From: Trichostrongylus colubriformis
Taxonomy: Eukaryota; Nematoda; Chromadorea; Rhabditida; Trichostrongylidae
DNA length: 64,000 nucleotides
Assembly: GCA_963978905.1 (NCBI GenBank)
Contig: OZ022258.1
Location: forward strand, 39,040,782 to 39,104,781
Reading direction: 5' to 3'
The notes beneath the pieces were generated by a model that made no database searches, had not been told where the DNA came from, and worked only from the letters and a program-made list of their open reading frames with translations. This document shows positions 35,365-45,100 of the stretch, one piece after another. The first letter of the stretch is position 1; every line of letters begins with the position of its first letter. Position numbers and translations under genes: made by a program.

Positions 35365-36475
35365 GATATCGGTTTTTGTGCAGAAGGCTGGAAACGGCCT
35401 ATGGACCATACTACTGAGTGAGTGCCCTCATAGAAGTTAAAATTCTACAGCATCATGCGCACCGATCGATATTGATTGAAAATATCGGTTTTTGTGCAGG
35501 GGCTGTAAACGGCTTATGGATCATACTATTGATTAAATGCCCTCATAATTAATTAGAATTCTACAATATCATGCACATCGATCGATATTTATTGAAAATA
35601 TCGGTTTTTGTGCAGGGGGCTGTAAACGGCTTATGGATCATACTATTGATTAAATGCCCTCATAATCATACCCTACTCGACATACCCTCAGAGATTAGCG
35701 GGAAAGGTCGGCTCAAGTGCGGGTAGGGTGGGGGATAGTAGGAGATGTACAGAGCGCACATGGACTTTGTCGGACTCCGCCCTCTGTGAGCGGGGCGGGC
35801 GATAGAATGCATCAATATTGATTGAAATTATCGGTTTTTATGGAGAAGGCTGGAAAAGGCTTACTGACCATACTATTGATTTAGTGCCCTCATAAAAGTT
35901 GAAATTCTATAACAACATGCATCACCGGTCAATATTGATTGAAAATGTCGGTTTTTGTGCAGAGGGCTGGAAACGGCTCATGGACCATACTACTGAGTGA
36001 GTGCTCTCATGGGATTTAAAATTCTACAACATCATGCATCACCGATCGATATTGATTGAAAATATCGGTTTTTATGCAGAAGGCTGGAAACAGCTTATGG
36101 TCCATATTACTGATTGAGTGCCCTCATAGAAATTAAAACTCTACAACATCATGCAACACCGATCGATATTGATTGAAAATATCGGTTTTTGTGCAGAAGG
36201 CTGGAAACGGCTCATGGTCCATATTACTGATTGAGTGCCCTCATAGAAATTAAAACTCTAGAACATCATGCAACACCGATCGATATTGATTGAAAATATC
36301 GGTTTTTGTGCAGAAGGCTGGAAACGGTAGAAGTTAAAATTCTACAACATGCATCACCGATCGATATTGATTGAAAATATCGGTTTTTGTGCAGAAGGCT
36401 GGAAACGGTTCATAGTCCATATTACTAAGTGCCCTCATAGAAGTTAAAATTCTACAACATGCATCACCGATCAGT
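35345..36475. repeat. Minisatellite of ~118-bp tail modules
   Basis: About ten consecutive modules contain cgatattgattgaaaatatcgg, a gcagaaggctggaaacgg block, a gtgccctcata block and a tctacaacatcatgca end. Most spacings are 115-120 bp. One is shortened to ~75 bp (around 36281-36356), and one (near 35665-35810) includes part of the larger unit. Confidence 0.82.
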
Positions 36476-38870
36476 CATACCCTATATATAAACCAGGAGT
36501 TTGGTGTATTTGTTTGTGCGAATGTTTGTTTGTCTGCCCGCTCGATTCTCGGTTTTACCACGAAGACAAGTGGGGGAGGTGAGGTCATGTTGGGGTTGGG
36601 TGGGCATGGTCCAAGATGTACAGAGCGCACATGTACAATGTGAGATTCCGCCTACAGTGGACGGGACGTTCGCTGCATTGTCCTCATGTCAATGCCAAAA
36701 TTCTATAATTCGTCTCAAAATTGCCCGGACATTGGGAGATGGTGGACCAAGATGAGACATACCCTGTTTATAAACCAGGAGTTTGGTGAGTTAGGTTGTA
36801 CGTATGTGCTCGATTCTCAGTTTTGCCAGAAAGGCAAGCTGACAGGTCAGGAAGTTTAGGTTGGTTGAGGCATGGTGCAAGATGTACTGAGCGCACATGT
36901 GCAATGTAGGACTTCGCTTACTGTGGGCGGGGCTTGCGTCAAAATGGTCGGTGTTTGGGTGTGAAATTTTATAATTCGTCTCAAATTTGCTGGAACGTCG
37001 AAAAAGTGGGTAAAGTCGAGTTTGGTAGTGCCACCTCCAGAACGTGGAGCGAGGTCTAGGATGTATTCAGCACATCGTCATCAGATGCTATCATACCCTA
37101 TTTATAAACCAGGAGTTTGGTGTGTCTATCATTTTGTATGTCTGTCTGTCTTAAATTCAGTACCTCCTGAAAAACAAGCGGGGAACTCAGGTCAAGTGTA
37201 GGTCAGGTAGGGCATGGTAGAAGTTTGCAATGTGCATATGGACTGTGTGGTACTACGCCTACTGTGGGTGGGGTTTGCGGTCAAAATGTTCGGTGTTTGG
37301 GTGCAAAATTGGTGCCTTCGCAGTGAGGGACATCTAACAAAACGCTGTGTGTCTAGGCATCTCGGAGGGAACTTTGAGGGGTAACTCTGCAAATTGGGGC
37401 GCATTTTTTGCCTAAGGATTAGTAGAAAGATCCTATATATCGTTCTAAAAGAATCCGAACGTCGTGAAAACTTGGGTGAGGGCGATGTGATGGAGTTTGT
37501 ATCTGTGAAGTTAAGAGAGGCCGCCTTCAATGGGCGGAGCGTGCTCCAAATAGACGGTGCTCACCACGATTACCTTTATAACTTGGCTACAGAGCACCCT
37601 ACAAACCATAACCTTTCATCAAGACCTATATATAAACCAGGAAATGTGTCTGTTATATTGTCTGTCTGTCCACCCGAAACTTGACAAACTCTGAGAAACA
37701 AGCAGGAGAGTTGGGTCAACTTTGGGTTGGGTGAGTCATGGTAGTAGGAGATGTCAAGAGCGCATGTGAACCATAAGAAGATCCTCCGTTCACTTAAAGG
37801 GGACATGCGTCAAAAAAATCGGGTGATGTGGAGAATTCTATAAGTCGTTTCAAAAGAGCCCTGATGTCGCCAAAAAGGGAAGGCGGTGAAGGCGAGTTTG
37901 TGGTGTTTGTCGCAGGTAAGAGGGACCCGCCTTCAAGAGCGGAGCATGCAATAGATGAAGTCGTGTTCGTGATTCGATGAAGTCGTGTTTTTGTCATTCA
38001 CGAGAAATTGCACTTCCTCTACATAGCGGTCTGGGGACCGAGTAAAAGCCGAGCAGTGTTTAACCGTGACAAAAATATACCAAATCAGAAGGGTAGATGG
38101 AGCCTAAGCTGGGATATTGGTTGAAAATATTGGTTTTCAAGCGGAAAGCTGATAACGGCTTCTCAACCATGCCATTGAGTGAGTGCCCAAGAAGTTGAAA
38201 TCCTGTAGCCTCAACCTATCATCATACTCTATATAAAAAGCAGGAGTTTGGTGTTTGTACTGTTGTGTGTCCGTCCGCTCGCTTCTTGGTTCTACCAGAA
38301 AAACGAGTGGGGGAGGTCAGGTCAAGTTTGGCTTGGGTTTGGCATGGTCCAAGATGCTCAGAGCGCACACAGACTCCGCGGGGCGTGCGCTGCATTGTCT
38401 TCGGACCAGTGCCAACATTCTGTAAATCGTCTCAAAATTGCCCCGACATCGGGAAAAGGTGGACCAAGATGAGATCTGGGTATATGTAGCAGTTGGGGGA
38501 AACCCTCCTTCAATGGGCGGCGCGCGCTCCAAGTGGGCGGTGCTAACCAAAAAGCGTTCATTACGCGGCTCCAGGACAGTGTAGAGACTGAGGAAAAACC
38601 GGTGGAGGTCAGCGAGATCTGAGCTGTGTTCAGCATATCTGAAGGGAGTGGCGACCCGCCCACTGTGGGCGGAGGTAGCAGCCGAAATCGTATTCACTCA
38701 TGAAACATTATAATTCTTCTCCAGAGCGATCTAGGAACCGGGTAAAAACAGAAGTAATGTGTAACAGCTCAAGTAGCATAAATAATGTCGAATGACCACG
38801 TTAGGCGGAGCCATCGCTACGGTGTTGATTGAAAATATCAGTGTTTGTGCCGAAGGCTGGAAACGGCTTA

Positions 38871-39314
38871 GGCCGCTTTCATACTTTGCGCACCGACGCC
38901 GTCACGTCACCGGTGGTGACGGTCGAACTCATGCAACCATTTGCCCGCCGCCGGCGACGACGTCCATAGATAATGCACAGCGTTTGCAAAATTCTTGACC
39001 CAATCACACTACAGTGTGGTGATTGTGGCCGCTTCGAATCCTGGCACTGTGCCAATACACGAAGTGGCCACGATCACCATATTGGCACAGCGCCAAGATT
39101 CGAAGCGGCACAATCACCATACTGTAGTGTGAATGGGTCGAGAATGCAAACGCTGCGCATTATCTATGGACGCCGTCGCCGGCGGTGGGCAAATGGTTGC
39201 GTGGGTTTGACGCCGTCAACGGCGGTGACGGCGTCAAATCGACGCAGGTGACGGCGTCAAAGTGACGCTGTCGCCGCCGGTAAAGGCGTCGGTTTGCAAA
39301 GTATGAAAGCGGCC
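38871..39314. mobile_element. PIF/Harbinger-like MITE nested in a repeat module (444 bp)
   Basis: Terminal repeats GGCCGCTTTCATACTTTGCG are flanked by TTA (38868-38870 and 39315-39317). It interrupts a tail module: sequence before it ends 'gctggaaacggctta' and resumes 'ttatggaccatagtattga', exactly the continuous order seen in the intact neighbours. This gives a clean empty-site comparison and fixes the element's ends and 3-bp TWA target site. Confidence 0.9.
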
Positions 39315-40300
39315 TTATGGACCATAGTATTGATTAAGTGCCCTCATAAAAGTTGAAATACTACAACACCATACATCACCGATCGATATTGATTGAAAAT
39401 GTTGGTTTTTGTGCAGGAGGTGTCTTTACTACACACTACTATACTGAACCATGTCAGACTCCGCCCACTGTGAACACTGAGGACGGGGCATGCTCTAAAA
39501 TGTTCGGTGTTTGGATGCAAATTTCTATTCGTTCCAAAAGAGCCCAGGAGTTAGGATAAGGTGGGCCAAAATGAGTGAAGGGTGTATGTAGCAGATGAAG
39601 AATCACAAACTATATATAAATCAGGAGTTTGGTGTGTCTATCATGTTGTGTCTGTGCCCTCAAAACTCAGCACTACCTGAAGAACAAAGTCAGATCAAGT
39701 CAGAGTTGAGTGGATCTTGCTAAGAGATGAACAGGTAGCATATGGACCATGTCAGACTCCCTCACTGTGGGCGGGGCGTGCGTTCAAGTGTTCGGCGTTT
39801 AGATGCAAAACTCTATCATTTGCTGTAACTCCTTCCAACAAAGCCCAGGAGTCGGGAAAAGGTAGGCCAAAATGAGTTAAGGGTGTATGTAGCAGATGAA
39901 GAATACCCGCCTTTAGTTGGCGTACACGCTCCACGTAGGTGGTGTTTACTATGAGCGTTTATAAGTTGCCTCAGGAGCAGCCCAGATACTGCGAAAAAAA
40001 CCGATGGAGATCAGCGATGTCTAGGTGGTGTTGCACGTTCTTGAGGTAGGTGGAGGTCCGCCTACAATGGGCGGAACGTGCAACCAACAATATCGTGCTC
40101 ACTCATAAGAAATGTAACACCGCTCCAGAGCAGTATACAGTGCCGGAGAAAGCTGATGTAATTCGAAGCTGCCAGAGTAACAAAAATCGGGGTCATCAGA
40201 ATATTGGTTGAAAATATCGGTTTTTGTGCGGAAGGCTGGAAACGGTTTATGCACCATACCGCTGAGTGAATACCCTCATGGAACATGAAGTTCTGAAAAA

Positions 40301-42164
40301 TGAACAGCGAGCCACACCATTGGGTGGCGCCGTTGCAGAACTTCAATTGAGTGCTATTGGCCGACATCGATCGAAATCATTGATCCCTGAGCAAAGAGCT
40401 TAAAACAGGCAATGGGATCCCATTGAATGATTACAGTCGCAGAAGTTGAAATACTGCAGCATCATGTGCCATGGGTCGTAATTGTCGGTTTTCGTACGAA
40501 GGGCCGGGCAAAGTGATGGATCACATCAGTGGATGGACACAATTGCAGAGGCTTACATTCTGTAGGGCTTATTTCATGCATACCGATGCCTACTGTATTG
40601 CTATGATGAGCCTTTGTAGTGAAGGCTGTTAATGGACTACCCCTCAGCACAAATGTAAAATCTATTGACTGCCGCCAAACCACATTGCTATGAAATTTCT
40701 TTCATATCATTTTGCCCACCGCCCGCTTCGCACCGGTACCCCGTAACGCGATGTAGATCGCGAAGCTCACCTGGTCTGATGGTATATTAGAGGCACCGAG
40801 AGGGGTAAATGAAAACTGAGAACTGTGATAACATGTTTTCTGGAAATGATCCCCTTCTCCTGAAGGGGTGTGTACACTTATGTCGTTGATTTTTCCCTTT
40901 GCGACGTCGCACTTGCGGCGCTGTCAGCACAACATGCCGAGGTTAGATAGGATTCAGCTCGGAACGCAAGGGTCTGGTACCATAGAGGTCCTTTGAGAAA
41001 TAGCTGTTCATCTCATCATTATCTAGAAACAATAACATTTATGCCTAAAAAAACAAAATAGTGACATGAAAAGTGAAAGAAACGATAGCTTTGTATCACA
41101 ACAATACTAAGATTGAAATAATTAATTCGGGCGTAAAACTCTGAAGGGGGTGTTGCAATGAACGCTGTCACACGCGAAGGAATCCGCGGCGCTGCCGGCG
41201 GCGCGAAAATTCGACATAAGTGTATACACCCCGGCGAGTCGTCCTCCAGTCCTGCAGCCGGGCGATTTGCCGGCGAAGGCAGAACAGCGTTCGCAGTCGG
41301 CTGATTGCCTTTTCGCCCGTCTGCAGTCTAGCCCGACTAGTGACACAGAGTGGTGCGAGAGAGAACGGGGTTTCAAGGTTCCTCTTTTTCGAGTTTTTTC
41401 GACGTATTCTCTCGCTCTTTACCTACTGTCACATTGCTGAGCGACCCTACTTTGGTATTCCACAATCCACAAACATGAACTCCTACTTCCCGCATTGTGT
41501 TAAGCCTCAATTTCGGTACTGCAATAGCGAGATTGTTTTTCTGTTATATTTACTGGAGCTTTTCCGTAGGTGGATGCACTGACCAAATCCTTCACCCAAG
41601 TTTTGTGGCGACTGAGTAACGTACCGTGTGATAGACTTTCAATGAGGTCAAGCAGAAAGACTGTGGCTCGGCACGCGAGAAAATGCGCCCCGATAACATC
41701 TTGATTAGCGCGAAAGCAAAAATTCAAAACCGAACTTGTACAAAGGAGCTCTGGTGGTCAACCTTCTACGAAACAACTTCAGGTGAAGGTTTTTCTTTAA
41801 TCGCTGATTAAATGGCGATCCAGCGGGAGGAGAGCAGAGATGTTCATCCAGAAGTGCTCTTTCCTTTCCGTGGCTCAGGTGAAATTCACACCATCTAGCT
41901 AACAACCATTTCTTCCCATCCCGCATCACCTTTATTACCTGTTGCGCTTGTGAACTGAGATGCCTTGTTTTGAAACATTCCTAATGTCAGTATCAGTGAT
42001 AGCACAGTATCATTTCCGTTTTTATTCCGCGCTTTTGGATTGAAACAGAATGATCATTGAGTTTAGTTGTATTCGAACCGAGTGCTCACGTTGGTTAGTG
42101 CTGTCTCGTGCTGTGGAAATCTTCATTGTTCGTTCATGATGCTATTTCTGAAATAACTTTTACT
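40301..42164. other. 5' flank of the REEP gene
   Basis: Apart from the MITE at 40865-41232 no element or gene is recognised. The promoter of the REEP gene is expected in its right-hand part, but no core motif stands out. Confidence 0.4.
40865..41232. mobile_element. hAT-like MITE (368 bp)
   Basis: It starts GGGGTGTGTACACTTATG and ends with the inverted CATAAGTGTATACACCCC. The interior closely matches the copy at 56242-56591 (cgcaagggtctggta..tagcatggaggtcctt in pieces, a aattcgggcgtaaaa block). No obvious target-site duplication in this copy. Confidence 0.78.
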
Positions 42165-42176
42165 GTTTCAGCGCGG
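42161..42176 (+). promoter_or_regulatory. Probable spliced-leader trans-splice acceptor
   Basis: tactgtttcag is followed by only five bases (cgcgg) before the ATG at 42177. A consensus acceptor this close to a start codon is the usual layout of trans-spliced nematode messages. The alternative is an ordinary intron after an untranslated first exon. Confidence 0.65.
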
Positions 42177-45100
42177 ATGTTCTCGTTGATCTGTCATTTC
42201 GCCTCAGCCGTCGTCGGTGCTCTTATACCAGTTTTCTATTCGTACAAAGTTCTTAAACGTCCTACCCAGAAAAGCCTTGTGAGTTCCCTTTGCTTTTCAG
42301 TGCATGCAGTTGTTGTCACTCAAAAATGCACGGGTTGTTTGAGTTTCTTAGAAGATGAGCTCCGCAATTGGGTAATGTAGTTAGGCATGATCAATGCGCA
42401 TTACGACGGATACGTACAGACTCCTCTCAAAATAAGTGATGCACAATTCGAGGCGTGGATCGGCTTTTGCTCTCGAATCATCGTGAGATTGCGTTCAGAC
42501 TTCGTGGATCCGCGCACGTGATTCAGTTTACTTCGAAGCCGATCCACGCCTCGAATTGTGCATCACTTATTTTGAGAGGAGTCTGTACGCATCCGTCGTA
42601 ATGCTATCGACTAACAAGCATACCTGTTTTGGACTGCATTCGTCTATTCAGGGAAACACTGTAAACAATAAAGGACTCCGTACTTCAAACTTTCTCGCAT
42701 GGCACGTACCTAAGATAGGGGTTCCCCGTCATCACTGACTTCCACTTTCGCGCGCTACCCTGAGGAAGTGGTTGTGGAAGTGGAAGTGGTAATGAAGCAA
42801 CTCCACGTTGCTTGAAATGATCTGCACAAGGCATTGTTCAGAAGTACGTATTGATAATCCATTTAGCTGCCAAAAGCATCATGGCCTGATAAAGGCGTGC
42901 CTTTTGTTTCCGCCTGATCGCTGAAATCGCCTGGTCGCCTGAAAAGAATGTGCGTTCGCGCAATCGCCAACTTTGAACCCACCGAATGCATTGTTCACTG
43001 TTCGGATTCAGGCGACTAGGTAGAAAGAAAAGGACACATATGATCAAGAAGTTAGGCGATCAGGCGATCAAACACTTGAGCGTTTGGGCGATCAGACGAT
43101 TATGCGGAAAGAATATGATACGTATCGAATGGGTGAATGATACGCTCGATCGCTTGATACGCCCTATTCGCCTGATCGAGTGTGCGACCAGTTGCCCGAT
43201 CGATTTGCATCTATTCGGGTGCTGTTGCAATGACGTGATGGGGCATCTCACTATGGCCGCCGTCAGACTTTGCGATTCTGCGATTTTCGGCGTCGTAGTT
43301 TCGCATGCGATACGACGACCTTGAGATTGTGCAATGCCGCAACTTTGCGTGCGAAAGTGCGACGCCGCAAAATCGCAAAGTCTGGCGTTGGCCTGTGGGC
43401 GCCATGTTGCCTTAGCCCGAGAAGAGAAAGAACCCCTTCTCTTCCATTAAGGCCTAAGCAAAATATCCGCTTGAGTGGCAGATTCACCCCTCAAAGGTGC
43501 CTCGGAGCTTATCAAGTATGTAGTTCTTCATAAGATGCATAAGATGTCCCTCTCCCTATTGCGATAGCACTCTTATTCATTTTGCCCAGTCGCCTAATCG
43601 CCTGAAACAGGCGCAATCGCAAACTCTGAGCACTGCTTAACTCATTGCTCCGCGTTGACGATTCAGATGACTGGGCTGGCAGAATAGGGTGCGTTATAAT
43701 TGAGCAGATACGCAGAAAGAAAAAGGTATATCGATCATGCTTTCCCGCTCCATTCTCGATAACCTTAACGATATGTATCTTAATATGCGCCCATGAGCCC
43801 GAATCGCATGTACGATCCCCAATTCTGAACTGTATCAGGTACGGCCACGGGGGGAATGGTAAACGGACAAATGTGCGGTGGTACTCACTACCGCAACGCG
43901 TGAGCGTGCGTCGCGGTTCGTCGTCAGTGGGCACAGGTTTTCTCCCGTCTCGTCGCTCCGTCTGCGCACTCCGCGTAAGAGAGTGCACGTGGCGAGATAC
44001 TCGCAGAGTGTACTACGCATGATTGGTACGGAAGCCAACGTTAATCTCATCGGGTAGTCCGACGAGACGGAGGATACTGTAGAGCAGCGGTTAGGTAGAG
44101 GAGGATGATCCGTTGTCGTTGCGATTGGGGTTCCAAATCGCCAATTTAGTAATTGCGGGAGCCTTCGGTTCCCGTTGTCGTAGGGTCGGCGCACTATAGC
44201 GGCGAATGCAGAGTTGCTTCCGTCTCACTGATACTAGCTCTCAACAACGATATTTGGCGACACCCCATATTAGCCCCCACGTCGGGGCTTCCTTCCCTTG
44301 CAGGCTTAGGTTAAAATATACACTAGAGTATACATTCTGCGATGACAAGTGTAGCTTTCTTCTCACCGATGTCATAAGCTCAACAACGATATTTGGCGAC
44401 GGCCCATATTAGCCCCCACGTCGGGGCTTCGTTCCTTTGCAGGCTTAGGTTAAAATATACACTTGAGTATACAATCTGTGATGACAAGTGCCGCTTTCTT
44501 CTCACCGATGCCATAAACTCAACGACGATATTTGGCGACGGCCCAATTAGCCCCCACGTCGAGGCTTCCTTCCCTTGCAATGCGCGCGAAGCGCACGCGA
44601 CTCTTGGCTCGCCGCTTTAGCGGCGAGTTAGGAGTCACTCTGGCGCTACTGGAGTTGGGGGGGGGCCACTCGACAAAAGCATAAGTTGCCCCCAATTTCT
44701 GTTTATAGGCACTCTCAAGGTTATTTTATGCCTAGATACAGCTAACTAACTGAAAAAACAATCAAACTATTCCTCCATCAGAATATAACGAGAAATTCAC
44801 TTCAACTAGACTAAACAACCACTTACGCATATTCGCCTAAGCCTAGGGAAAGGGAATCTCCTTCCCCAAGGCTTAGGCTAACATAGGATGGAAAAAAAGC
44901 ACGAATTTGCTTCATTAGAATCGTTTCTATGCAGTATTCGAAGCCGATTCGGCTAGCGCTATGGCTTCTCTGCGCTCTATCCCTGCGTTAGAGACGCAGA
45001 GCACAGTGCGCTGGCCCCCCCCCATCTCCAGTAGCACCGTCACTCTTTTACACACACCTTAGTAGACGAAGATCTCATGTGCTGCTCACGAAGAGCCTTG

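Larger units (their letters stand above)
34686..40300. repeat. Large tandem and interspersed repeat domain
   Basis: This domain is built of recurring modules. The head, TATATAAACCAGGAGTTTGG, occurs near 34700, 34930, 35155, 36485, 36770, 37100, 37625 (variant), 38235 and 39610. It is followed by a TGTCTGTCTG stretch, then blocks with CCGCCCACTGTGGGCGG-type hairpins, then the tail module TCGATATTGATTGAAAATA. The first ~670 bp are three near-identical tandem units of ~225 bp. At 35345-36475 the tail module alone repeats about ten times at 75-120 bp spacing. No convincing protein. This composition (head, core, internal minisatellite) resembles non-autonomous Helitron-type elements, but ends of the required form were not proven. 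Confidence 0.8.

Noticed and set aside
34686..40300. CRISPR-like array
   Set aside because: The repeats are 75-225 bp with no unique spacers, and the sequence is plainly eukaryotic.
43645..44194. Frames of 119-158 codons on both strands near 43.5-44.2 kb
   Set aside because: They overlap the inverted terminus of the 43858-45220 element in REEP intron 1; composition is Arg-rich from GC-rich repeat sequence and no domain is recognisable.
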